Assembly (NCBI RefSeq): GCF_030816935.1
Contig: NZ_JAUSYO010000001.1
Location: 1,302,001 to 1,366,000 of the forward strand
Direction of reading: 5' to 3'
Length of the DNA stretch: 64,000 nt
Source of the DNA: Arthrobacter sp. B3I9
GTDB lineage: Bacteria > Actinomycetota > Actinomycetes > Actinomycetales > Micrococcaceae
The notes under the pieces are model-generated. The model was not told the origin of the DNA, made no database searches, and saw only the letters and a program-made list of their open reading frames with translations. Below, piece by piece: positions 28,993-36,837 of the stretch (within the stretch, counting starts at the first letter, position 1; each line of letters opens with the position of its first letter). A program made the position numbers and the translations under genes.

Positions 28993-30084
28993 ATGGACGC
29001 GAACCCACCGCGGCGCTTCGACCCGCTTTCTTCCGTCCGTTCCCCGGCCTCCGAGGGGTTCGATCTGCTTCTCACCGGCACAGTGTTCCAGGACATCATT
29101 TTCACGGGGTTGCCACACGCGCCCGTCGCCGGGACGGAAATCTGGAGCGACGGGATGGGAAGCTGCCCGGGCGGGGTCGCCAATCAGGCGATAGCCGCGG
29201 CCAGGCTGGGCCTCCGGACGGGCCTGGCGGCTGCCTTCGGCGACGACGGCTACGGCGACTACAACTGGAAGATCCTCGCGGCCCAGGAACACGTGGACCT
29301 TTCACTCTCCCAGCGGGTACCGGGCTGGCATTCCCCTGTGACGGTCTCGCTCAGCGTCGAGCAGGACCGCTCCATGGTCACCCACGGCCATCCGGCCCCG
29401 GTGACCTCATCGCAGCTGATCGGCACACCTCCGGCAGCGCTCGCGGCGGTTGCGGAACTCAATGAGGAACTGGAGCCCTGGGCCCTTGGTGCGCACAAGG
29501 CGGGAGTCCGCTTGTTCGGCGACGTCGGCTGGGACCCCACCGGGGCGTGGTCACCGGCGCGGCTGGAGAGCCTGAAGTACTTCCACGCCTTCATGCCGAA
29601 CCAGCACGAGGCCATGGCGTTCACCGGCCGGGACAACCCGTGGTCGGCGCTGTACTCGCTGGCAGACCAGGTCCCGGTGGCCGTTGTGACGCTGGGTCCG
29701 CAGGGCGCCATGGCGGTCGACTCGGAGACAGGCGAAGAGGAGTGGGTGCCGTCCCTGCCGGTCGCGGCATACGATCCGACCGGCGCCGGGGACTGCTTCG
29801 GCGCAGCTTTCATCGTGGGCTGCCTGGCAGGCTGGCCGCTCGGGGACCGGCTGCGCTTCGCCAACCTGTGTGCCGCCCTGGCCGTGCAGGAAGTCGGCGG
29901 TTCGCTGGCCGCGCCCGGGTGGGGCGACATTGCCGACTGGTGGCAGCGCGCCAACGCCCGGAAGGAACGGCAGAGCAGCCAGTGGTTGCGCCGCTACTGC
30001 TTCCTGGACGACATCGTCCGCGACGTCCCGCCCGAGGCCCAGCGGCGGGCGACGGCAACCATCGCGCACCTCTCCGACGCCTAG
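28993..30084 (+). CDS. PfkB-family carbohydrate kinase
   Basis: A 363-residue ribokinase-like kinase. Visible: LLLTGTVFQDIIFTGL, GSCPGGVANQAIAAARLG (substrate site), AAAFGDDGYGDY, FMPNQHEAMAFTG, VVTLGPQGAMAV and the catalytic signature DPTGAGDCFGAAF with the Asp base. A C-terminal extension of about 50 residues (WQRANARKERQSSQWLRRYCF onward) is more than most PfkB kinases carry. The substrate cannot be named from sequence. It is divergent from the GH4 gene, which suggests joint use of a sugar or phosphosugar. The start is set by the -10 element. Confidence 0.88.
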   Translation: MDANPPRRFDPLSSVRSPASEGFDLLLTGTVFQDIIFTGLPHAPVAGTEIWSDGMGSCPGGVANQAIAAARLGLRTGLAAAFGDDGYGDYNWKILAAQEHVDLSLSQRVPGWHSPVTVSLSVEQDRSMVTHGHPAPVTSSQLIGTPPAALAAVAELNEELEPWALGAHKAGVRLFGDVGWDPTGAWSPARLESLKYFHAFMPNQHEAMAFTGRDNPWSALYSLADQVPVAVVTLGPQGAMAVDSETGEEEWVPSLPVAAYDPTGAGDCFGAAFIVGCLAGWPLGDRLRFANLCAALAVQEVGGSLAAPGWGDIADWWQRANARKERQSSQWLRRYCFLDDIVRDVPPEAQRRATATIAHLSDA

Positions 30085-30291
30085 AAGGACTCCGGCGGGG
30101 CTGGGGATTGGACATGCTCTCCGGCCCGGGCCTGGCCCGTTGAACATGCTCTGCGGCGCGGCTGGGGATTGGACATAGTTCCTTTATGCTCATTGTTCGG
30201 CGCCAGCAACGGGCATGTCCGCCGCAAGGGGAGGGCATGTCCACTGGCGGGCGAATTAAGCCGCACGCGCTCCCGCCCCTAGAATCGTTAA
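30085..30291. repeat. Intergenic cluster of short repeats upstream of alr
   Basis: Between the kinase and alr I see an imperfect direct repeat of 22 nt with one mismatch (30094-30115 and 30155-30176, both containing GCTGGGGATTGGACAT, spacing 61). I also see several copies of a near-palindrome GGRCATGYYC: at 30110, 30142 (GAACATGCTC), 30211 and 30233 (GGGCATGTCC twice). The same GGGCATGTCC occurs once more at 12642-12651 after acpS. No coding signal is seen. Confidence 0.65.
30280..30285 (+). promoter_or_regulatory. -10 element of alr (leaderless)
   Basis: TAGAAT ends 6 nt before GTG 30292. No Shine-Dalgarno sequence is present, so the operon transcript probably begins at the start codon. Confidence 0.55.
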
Positions 30292-31575
30292 GTGACTTAC
30301 CCAGCAGCAACCGGTGACTTCCATTCCGCCCCGGAGGCCGCGTCTGCCTTCGCCGAAGAGCGCGCGGCCGTAATCGATCTCGAAGCCATCCGCCACAACG
30401 TGCGTCGTCTTGCGGCTGTCGCCTCACCCGCGCAGGTCATGGCGGTGGTCAAGGCCGACGCCTATGGCCACGGTGCCGTGCCGGTCGCCCGGGCGGCCCT
30501 CAGTGCCGGTGCCAACTGGCTGGGCGTGGCCCACATCTCCGAGGCCCTGGCCCTGCGGGCGGCCGGTATCGAAGCGCCGCTACTGGCGTGGCTGCACACC
30601 TCCGACAGCAACTTTGGTGCCGCCGTCGCCGCCGGAATCGACATCGGGTGCTCGGGCTGGGAACTGCAGCAGATAGTCGCGGCGGCCCGAGAGCAGGAAC
30701 GGCCGGCCCGCGTCCACCTGAAGGTCGACACCGGCCTCGGCCGCAACGGCGCGACGCTGGACACCTGGGACGGCCTCGTCGGCGAAGCCATGGAGTACCA
30801 GGACCAGGGGCTGCTGCGGGTTGTGGGCATCTTCTCCCACCTTGCCGTCGCCGACGAACCCGAGCGGCCCGAAACCGACGAGCAGCTCGAGGCCTTCCGG
30901 GTGGCGCTGGCGATCGCCCGGGACGCCGGGGTCGACCCCGAGGTCCGGCATCTGGCGAACACGCCGGCGACGCTTTCCCGGCCTGACACCCACTTCGACC
31001 TGGTCCGGGTGGGGCTGGGCATCTACGGGCTTTCCCCTTTTGAGGGGCAACGCTCCGAGGAACTGGGCTTGCGCCCGGCCATGACGGTCCGAACGGTCGT
31101 TTCGCACTGCAAGGACGTGCCGGCCGGCCAGGGCGTCTCGTACGGGCTGAACTACCGCACGCACGGCAAAAGCACGCTCGGGCTCATTCCGCTGGGCTAC
31201 GCCGACGGCGTTCCCCGCGTCGCCACCGGCGGGCCGGTCCGCGTGGAGGGCGTGACCTACCCGGTGGTTGGCCGGATCGCGATGGACCAGATGGTGATTG
31301 ACCTTGGCCCCCTGAACGTTTCCGCCGGCGGGCACAGCGTGCTCGGATGCGAGGCCGTGCTGTTCGGCAACGGCGACGACGGCGGACCCACCGCCGAGGA
31401 CTGGGCCCGGGCCGCCGGCACCATCAACTATGAAATAGTCACCCGGATCAGCCCGCGGGTGCCGCGCCGCTACATCAACGAGGTGCCCGCTCTCGCCGAC
31501 GAACCGGGCACAGAGGAACCGCGCAACGAGGAATCCAGCCAGGCGCCCGGACGCGCCGGGGAGCCGGGGCAGTGA
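30292..31575 (+). CDS. alr: Alanine racemase
   Basis: PLP enzyme that makes D-alanine for peptidoglycan. It has 427 residues. PLP is held by Lys54 in VMAVVKADAYGHG; VHLKVDTGLGRNG, HLANTPATL, DLVRVGLGIYG, GVSYGLNYRT (catalytic Tyr region), LGLIPLGYADG and GRIAMDQMVIDLG follow. The first 25 residues and the last 35 are variable, with an acidic tail. It heads a tightly packed operon: tsaE starts 4 nt inside its end. The combination alr-tsaE-tsaB-rimI-tsaD is common in actinobacteria. Confidence 0.96.
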   Translation: MTYPAATGDFHSAPEAASAFAEERAAVIDLEAIRHNVRRLAAVASPAQVMAVVKADAYGHGAVPVARAALSAGANWLGVAHISEALALRAAGIEAPLLAWLHTSDSNFGAAVAAGIDIGCSGWELQQIVAAAREQERPARVHLKVDTGLGRNGATLDTWDGLVGEAMEYQDQGLLRVVGIFSHLAVADEPERPETDEQLEAFRVALAIARDAGVDPEVRHLANTPATLSRPDTHFDLVRVGLGIYGLSPFEGQRSEELGLRPAMTVRTVVSHCKDVPAGQGVSYGLNYRTHGKSTLGLIPLGYADGVPRVATGGPVRVEGVTYPVVGRIAMDQMVIDLGPLNVSAGGHSVLGCEAVLFGNGDDGGPTAEDWARAAGTINYEIVTRISPRVPRRYINEVPALADEPGTEEPRNEESSQAPGRAGEPGQ

Positions 31576-32222
31576 CCGGGCCCGCGTGGGAACTGACGCT
31601 GAAAGTCGGCACAGCCGGGCAGACCCACGCCCTAGCCGCGGTCCTGGGGGCGCAGCTGGTGGCCGGAGACCTGCTGGTCCTCACCGGCGAGCTCGGAGCC
31701 GGCAAGACCACATTTACGCAGGGACTCGGGGAAGGCCTGGGCGTCCGCGCCGGAATCATCTCACCCACTTTCGTGCTGGTGCGCATCCATCCGAGCCGGC
31801 CCGACGGACCCCGGCCGGGCGGCCCGGACCTGGTCCACGTCGACGCCTACAGGCTCGGCTCCGCCTCGGAGATTGACGACATCGACCTCGAAAACACTAT
31901 GGACGGCGCCGTGACGGTGGTGGAGTGGGGCCGGGGCCGCGTGGAGCACCTGAGCGAGAGCCGGCTTGAGGTGGACCTGGTCCGCACCCTCGGCGGCGGT
32001 AGCCCGGCGGCCAACCTGACTGCGGGCGAGCTCACCGGGCGCGCACCTGCCGCTGCCACTGCCACCCTGGACTTCGACACCGACGACGACGACGAGCCCC
32101 GCACCATCGTGCTCCGCGGCTTCGGTCCGCGCTGGGTCACCCCGCCGGACCTGCCAGAGGCAGGACCAGGGCCAGCACCAGAGCCAGAACCAGAACCAGA
32201 GCCAACGGAACGGACCTCCTGA
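31572..32222 (+). CDS. tsaE: tRNA t6A-modification ATPase TsaE
   Basis: P-loop ATPase that partners TsaB and TsaD in threonylcarbamoyl-adenosine (t6A37) formation on tRNA. The core (about 1-140) has VLTGELGAGKTTFTQGL with Lys45, ISPTFVLVRIH and the switch region LVHVDAYRL, then VVEWGRGRVEHL. At 216 residues it is about 60 longer than usual. The extra part (about 145-216) includes an Ala/Thr-rich stretch and an acidic block FDTDDDDEPR, and ends in an EPEPEPEP repeat. The extension looks like a disordered tail. It overlaps alr by 4 nt and tsaB by 1 nt. Confidence 0.93.
   Translation: MTGPAWELTLKVGTAGQTHALAAVLGAQLVAGDLLVLTGELGAGKTTFTQGLGEGLGVRAGIISPTFVLVRIHPSRPDGPRPGGPDLVHVDAYRLGSASEIDDIDLENTMDGAVTVVEWGRGRVEHLSESRLEVDLVRTLGGGSPAANLTAGELTGRAPAAATATLDFDTDDDDEPRTIVLRGFGPRWVTPPDLPEAGPGPAPEPEPEPEPTERTS
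32163..32206 (+). repeat. Hexanucleotide microsatellite in the tsaE tail
   Basis: About seven tandem, slightly varied CCAGNN/CCAGAA units encode the Gly-Pro-Ala-Pro and Glu-Pro run at the TsaE C terminus. Such a tract could change length by slippage without breaking the frame. Confidence 0.6.
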
Positions 32223-32893
32223 TGCTGATCCTCGCAATCGACACCTCCGCGGTGGCCAGCGCCGCGCTCGTCTCGGATGACGCGATGGAGTCCGTCGTCG
32301 GCAGCTTCGCCACCGAGGACACGCGTAGCCATGCAGAGGTCCTCGCCCCGGGCATCGAACGGCTGCTTGCGGAGGCCGGCCTGGCCGGGGCCGACGTCGA
32401 CGTCATTGTCACCGGGGTGGGTCCCGGCCCGTTCACCGGGCTGCGCTCCGGCATCGTCACCGCCCGCACCCTGGCCTTCGCCTGGGGCAAGCCGCTGTAC
32501 GGGCTGATGAGCCTGGACGCCGTGGCCCTGGAGGTGGCCGAGTCCGTTGATGCCGCGCCGGAGTTCATCGTCGCCACGGACGCGCGGCGCAAAGAGGTCT
32601 ACTGGGCGCGGTACAGCCTGGCCGGCGGGCAGCTGCCCGAACTGCTCGACGGGCCGCATGTCGGTTTTGCGGCTGATTTGCCGGACCTGCCCGTCTACGG
32701 TGCGGGCGCGGGAATGTATGCCGACGTCGTCAAGGCCGTTGACGGCTTCAGTTCCCGCCAGCCCGAGGCGCTCTCGCTCGGCCAGTTTGCGCTCGCCCGG
32801 CTGGCCGCGGGGGACAAGTTGCTGGATTCGACGCCGCTCTACCTGCGGGAATCGGACGCGCAGGTCCCCGGCCCGCGGAAGCGCGCCCTGTGA
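32222..32893 (+). CDS. tsaB: tRNA t6A-modification protein TsaB
   Basis: A 223-residue ASKHA-fold scaffold of the t6A complex, paralogous to TsaD but without its metal site. It opens with LILAIDTSAVASAALV and contains LAPGIERLLAEAGL, the conserved VTGVGPGPFTGLRSG loop, LMSLDAVALEVA and VATDARRKEVYWARY. The ATG overlaps the tsaE stop (TGATG). rimI starts 4 nt inside its end, so the operon is fully coupled. Confidence 0.94.
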   Translation: MLILAIDTSAVASAALVSDDAMESVVGSFATEDTRSHAEVLAPGIERLLAEAGLAGADVDVIVTGVGPGPFTGLRSGIVTARTLAFAWGKPLYGLMSLDAVALEVAESVDAAPEFIVATDARRKEVYWARYSLAGGQLPELLDGPHVGFAADLPDLPVYGAGAGMYADVVKAVDGFSSRQPEALSLGQFALARLAAGDKLLDSTPLYLRESDAQVPGPRKRAL

Positions 32894-33426
32894 GCGGCCG
32901 GCACGCAGCGGCGGCGGAGCTGCCGGGCGGAACGGCGCTGCGGGACATGACCGCGGCGGACATCCCGGCCGTGCACGAGCTCGAACGCCAGCTGTTCCCG
33001 GTGGATGCCTGGCCCCTGCAGATGTTCCTCGACGAGCTGGCGCAGGCGGAAACGCGGCGTTATCTGGTGGCCGAACATGCCGGACGCATCGTGGGTTACG
33101 CCGGGTTGATGTGTATCGAGCCCATCGCGGACGTGCAGACAATCGCCGTCGTGCCGGAGCAGGAAGGCAGGGGCATCGGGTCGGCGCTGCTGCGCGAGCT
33201 CATCCGGGAAAGCCGGCTGCGCCACGCCCAGGACGTGCTGCTGGAGGTCCGGGCGGACAACCCGCGGGCGCAGCAGCTGTACCTCCGCTTCGGCTTCGAA
33301 CAGATCCACGTCCGCCCCCGGTACTACCGCGACGGCGTCGACGCCCTGATCATGCGCCTCCGGCTGGAGCCTGACTCCGACCGCAGCCCGCACAGCCCTC
33401 AGCCACGGGAAGCAGACCGCCCATGA
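32890..33426 (+). CDS. rimI: Ribosomal-protein-alanine N-acetyltransferase RimI
   Basis: A GNAT acetyltransferase of 178 residues. After a variable N terminus the core shows [26 protein letters not shown], typical of RimI, then the acetyl-CoA loop [19 protein letters not shown] and [19 protein letters not shown]. It is expected to acetylate the N terminus of ribosomal protein S18, although actinobacterial RimI may have a wider range. It is embedded between tsaB and tsaD with overlaps of 4 nt on both sides. Confidence 0.9.
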   Translation: MSGRHAAAAELPGGTALRDMTAADIPAVHELERQLFPVDAWPLQMFLDELAQAETRRYLVAEHAGRIVGYAGLMCIEPIADVQTIAVVPEQEGRGIGSALLRELIRESRLRHAQDVLLEVRADNPRAQQLYLRFGFEQIHVRPRYYRDGVDALIMRLRLEPDSDRSPHSPQPREADRP

Positions 33427-34532
33427 ACCGCACCGAGCCCCTTGTCCTGGGCATCGAATCCTCCTGCGACGAAACCGGCGTCGGGATCGTCCGCGGAACC
33501 CGGCTGCTGACCAACACGGTGGCCTCCTCCATGGAGGAGCATGTCCGTTTCGGCGGCGTCATTCCCGAGATCGCCTCGCGCGCCCACCTGGACGCTTTCG
33601 TGCCGACCCTCCGGGAATCACTTGCCGAAGCCGGGGTGACGCTCGCGGAGGTCGACGCCATCGCCGTCACCTCCGGCCCGGGACTCGCGGGGGCGCTGAT
33701 GGTCGGTGTGTGCGCGGCGAAGGCGCTCGCGGTCGCCACCGGGAAGCCGCTGTATGCCATCAACCACCTCGTGGCGCACGTCGGCGTCGGGCTGCTCGAA
33801 GCGGACTCCGGCGGCCCGCAGCCCTTCGCCGGCTCCACGGCGCAGAACGCGCTGCCGGAGAACCTCGGCGCGCTGCTGGTCTCCGGCGGCCACACCGAAA
33901 TCCTGCGGATCCGCAGCATCACCGACGACGTCGAACTGCTCGGCTCCACGATCGACGACGCCGCCGGCGAGGCATACGACAAGGTCGCACGGCTGCTGGG
34001 CCTGGGCTATCCCGGCGGTCCTGCCATCGACCGGCTGGCGCGCACCGGCAACGCCAAGGCGATCCGCTTTCCGCGCGGGCTGACCCAGCCCAAGTACATG
34101 GGGACGGCGGAGGAACCCGGGCCGCACCGCTACGACTGGTCCTTCAGCGGACTGAAGACCGCCGTCGCCCGGTGTGTGGAGCAGTTCGAAGCGCGCGGCG
34201 AGACGGTCCCGGTGGCGGACATTGCCGCAGCCTTCCAGGAGGCCGTGGTGGACGTGATCACGGCCAAGGCCGTGCTGGCCTGCCGCGAGCACGGCATCAC
34301 CGAGCTCCTGCTCGGCGGCGGCGTGGCCGCGAACTCCCGCCTGCGCCAGCTCACCGAGCAGCGCTGCAGCGCCGCCGGGATCCGGCTGACGGTCCCGCCG
34401 CTTTCGCTCTGCACGGACAACGGTGCCATGGTTGCTGCCCTCGGGGCGCAGCTGGTGATGGCCGGAATCGCGCCGAGCGGCATCGGCTTCGCGCCTGATT
34501 CGTCGATGCCGGTGACGTCCGTGTCTGCCTAA
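33423..34532 (+). CDS. tsaD: tRNA t6A37 threonylcarbamoyltransferase TsaD
   Basis: Catalytic subunit that transfers threonylcarbamoyl to A37 of ANN-decoding tRNAs. It has 369 residues. [16 protein letters not shown] is the signature start; [31 protein letters not shown], the metal motif [46 protein letters not shown] and the [10 protein letters not shown] region follow, ending with [11 protein letters not shown]. All active-site motifs are present. It is the last gene of the alr operon and converges with the YbdK-like gene 22 nt away. Confidence 0.96.
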   Translation: MNRTEPLVLGIESSCDETGVGIVRGTRLLTNTVASSMEEHVRFGGVIPEIASRAHLDAFVPTLRESLAEAGVTLAEVDAIAVTSGPGLAGALMVGVCAAKALAVATGKPLYAINHLVAHVGVGLLEADSGGPQPFAGSTAQNALPENLGALLVSGGHTEILRIRSITDDVELLGSTIDDAAGEAYDKVARLLGLGYPGGPAIDRLARTGNAKAIRFPRGLTQPKYMGTAEEPGPHRYDWSFSGLKTAVARCVEQFEARGETVPVADIAAAFQEAVVDVITAKAVLACREHGITELLLGGGVAANSRLRQLTEQRCSAAGIRLTVPPLSLCTDNGAMVAALGAQLVMAGIAPSGIGFAPDSSMPVTSVSA

Positions 34533-34554
34533 GCGGCGTGGCCGCCCGGGGACG

Positions 34555-35706
34555 CTAGGCTTCCGGTCCCTTGCGCATTTGCTTGACCAGGTCGAGGACG
34601 ACGGCGCGAAGGTCGCCGCCGTGCTCCGCGGCAACCCGGCGCTGCCGCTGGTAGCCGGCGCCGCGGTCGATGATCTTCAGGACGTCGCCGAGTTCGGCGG
34701 TGCAGCCGAGCTTTGCCGCGACCGGTTCCAGCCGGTGGACCGTCTCACGGATGTGGTCGGTCACGAGCTGTTCGTTGCCTGCGGCGTCCAGGATGATGAT
34801 GGCGTCCAGGCCGTAGCGGGCCGCGCGCCATTTGTTCTCCTGCACGTGCCAGGGCGGCATGGTGGGGATGGTGCCGCCGTTCTCCAGCGTGGTGGAGAAC
34901 TCGTCGACAAGGCACTGCGTCAGGGCGGCGATGGCGCCGACTTCCTCCAAGGTTGCCAGGCCGTCGCAGATGCGCATCTCGATGGTGCCGAGGGCGGGGA
35001 CGGGGCGGATGTCCCAGCGGATCTCGGAGATCGTGTCGATCACGCCGGTGGTGAACATGTCCTGGACGTAGGATTCGTAGTCCTCCCAGCTGGAGAACTG
35101 GAACGGCAGCCCGGCGGTGGGCAGCTGCTGGAACATCAGGGCACGGTGCGAGGCGTACCCTGTGTCCTCGCCGCCCCAGAACGGGCTGGACGCGGAGAGC
35201 GCCTGGAAATGCGGGAAGTAGTTCACCAGGCCGTCAACGATCGGGAGGACCTTGTCCCGGCTGTCGAGGCCCACGTGCACGTGGACGCCGTAAATGACCA
35301 TCTGGCGGCCCCACCACTGCGTGCGGTCGATGAGCTTCGCGTAGCGCTCCTTGTCCGTCACGGGCTGCAGCTGCGGTGGGCTGAAAGGGTGGCTGCCGGC
35401 GCAGAAAACCTCGACGCCCATCGGGTCGGTGACGTCCCGGACCGCCGCCAGCGAATCGCTCAGGTCTGCCTTGGCCTCCGCAACCGTGGTGCAGATCCCG
35501 GTGACCAGCTCAACGGTGTTCAGCAGCAGTTCCTGCTTGATGTGGGGGTGCTCGTCGTCCTCGTTGAGCTCGGGATGGGCGGCGGCGACCCCCCGGAGCA
35601 CCTCGTTGGCCACGGAGGCGAGTTCGCCGGTTTCGGCGTCGACCAGCGCGAGCTCCCATTCCACACCAAGAGTTGATTGCCTGGATGAAGCGAAATCAAT
35701 CTTCAT
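34555..35706 (-). CDS. YbdK/GCS2-family carboxylate-amine ligase
   Basis: A 383-residue member of the glutamate-cysteine ligase type 2 family. The core starts STLGVEWELALVDAETGEL; FCAGSHPFSPPQLQPVTD, YGVHVHVGLDSRDKVLPI, EIRWDIRPVPALGTIEMRICD and NKWRAARYGLDA follow, all marks of the YbdK group. Members can join a carboxylate to an amine using ATP; the real substrates in mycothiol-producing actinobacteria are not settled, and a glutathione role is unlikely here. AAAGGGA lies upstream of ATG 35706. It is transcribed alone, convergent with tsaD. Confidence 0.88.
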   Translation of the reverse strand: MKIDFASSRQSTLGVEWELALVDAETGELASVANEVLRGVAAAHPELNEDDEHPHIKQELLLNTVELVTGICTTVAEAKADLSDSLAAVRDVTDPMGVEVFCAGSHPFSPPQLQPVTDKERYAKLIDRTQWWGRQMVIYGVHVHVGLDSRDKVLPIVDGLVNYFPHFQALSASSPFWGGEDTGYASHRALMFQQLPTAGLPFQFSSWEDYESYVQDMFTTGVIDTISEIRWDIRPVPALGTIEMRICDGLATLEEVGAIAALTQCLVDEFSTTLENGGTIPTMPPWHVQENKWRAARYGLDAIIILDAAGNEQLVTDHIRETVHRLEPVAAKLGCTAELGDVLKIIDRGAGYQRQRRVAAEHGGDLRAVVLDLVKQMRKGPEA

Positions 35707-35867
35707 GTGGTCCCTTTACTGTTCTGCTGCCCGTTGCCGTGACCCCTTCTGGCAGCGGTACTGGCAGGGCGGTTGGCGTGGGCAACGGTGGTCCCAGTCT
35801 AATGCAGGGGCGGCAGGCAGACCGGTGATGAACGGCCGTCGGGAGGTGACTGTTTTCACACCATGAA

Positions 35868-35904
35868 CGGCCGCATGAGCGGTGCCCAGCGGCCGCATGA
35901 GCGG
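35868..35904. repeat. Short direct repeat upstream of the AroE-like gene
   Basis: CGGCCGCATGAGCGG occurs at 35868-35882 and 35890-35904, a 22-nt period. The 262-bp gap between the YbdK-like and AroE-like genes otherwise holds nothing I recognise. Confidence 0.5.
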
Positions 35905-35956
35905 CGGCCCAGCTGGCGCGCCGCGTCGGGCCGCTGGACCCCGGGCGCTGCTGGCG

Positions 35957-35962
35957 TTTAAT
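35957..35962 (+). promoter_or_regulatory. -10-like element of the AroE-like gene
   Basis: TTTAAT ends 6 nt before GTG 35969 and differs from TATAAT at one base. It supports GTG 35969 over the in-frame ATG at 35990. Confidence 0.4.
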
Positions 35963-35968
35963 GGGAGC

Positions 35969-36811
35969 GTGCCCATACTGAACAAAGACATGACGCTCTG
36001 CATCTCCCTCTCGGCCCGGCCGAGCAACAACGGGACGCGCTTCCACAACCATCTGTACGAACAGCTGGGCCTGAACTGGATCTACAAGGCGTTCGCGCCC
36101 ACCGACCTCGCCCAGGCGATCGCCGGGGTCCGGGGCCTGGGCATCCGCGGCTGTGCCGTATCCATGCCGTACAAAGAGGATGTGATTGCCCTCGTGGACG
36201 TCATGGACCCGTCCGCCAAGGCGATCGATTCGGTCAACACCATCGTCAACGACGGCGGCCGCCTCACCGCGTACAACACCGACTACACCGCCATTGAGCA
36301 GCTGCTGCGGAACAACGCCGTTCCCACGGACTACTCGGTGTGGCTCCGGGGCTCCGGCGGCATGGCCAAGGCAACTGCGGCAGCCCTCCGCGACGCGGGC
36401 TTCACGGACGTGACGGTCATCGCCCGCAACGAGGCTGCGGGACGGTCGCTCGCCAAACTTTACGGCTTCAAGTGGCTGGCCGAGGTCCCGGACGCCGTGA
36501 GTAGCGGTACCGCCCAGATGCTGGTCAACGTGACACCTATCGGTATGGCAGGGAGTATGGCCGGCGGCCCGGACGCCGATGCGCTGTCCTTCCCGCAGGA
36601 GGCGGTGGACGCCGCGGAGGTGGTGTTCGACGTCGTTGCGCTGCCGGCCGAAACACCGCTGGTCAGGGCCGGCCGCGCCGCAGGCAAGACCGTGATCACC
36701 GGTGCCGAGGTGGCCACCATCCAGGCGCTGGAGCAGTTTGTGCTCTACACCGGGATCCGGCCCAGCGACGAGCAGGTCCGTGCCGCCGAGGACTTCATGC
36801 GGGCACAGTAG
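35969..36811 (+). CDS. Shikimate dehydrogenase-like protein
   Basis: A 280-residue AroE-fold oxidoreductase. The catalytic Lys (GCAVSMPYKEDV) and Asp (YNTDYTAI) positions are kept, as is the NADP loop LRGSGGMAKATAAALRDAG and the motif VNVTPIGM. The N-terminal substrate motif differs: shikimate dehydrogenases have HSxSPxxHN, while here the stretch is ISLSARPSNNGTRFHN, with two extra residues. So it may use another substrate, or be a second, divergent AroE. GTG 35969 is chosen from the -10 element 6 nt upstream. It stands alone and converges with the methyltransferase gene. Confidence 0.82.
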   Translation: MPILNKDMTLCISLSARPSNNGTRFHNHLYEQLGLNWIYKAFAPTDLAQAIAGVRGLGIRGCAVSMPYKEDVIALVDVMDPSAKAIDSVNTIVNDGGRLTAYNTDYTAIEQLLRNNAVPTDYSVWLRGSGGMAKATAAALRDAGFTDVTVIARNEAAGRSLAKLYGFKWLAEVPDAVSSGTAQMLVNVTPIGMAGSMAGGPDADALSFPQEAVDAAEVVFDVVALPAETPLVRAGRAAGKTVITGAEVATIQALEQFVLYTGIRPSDEQVRAAEDFMRAQ

Positions 36812-36837
36812 CCGGACCCGGTAACGGTGAAAAGGGC

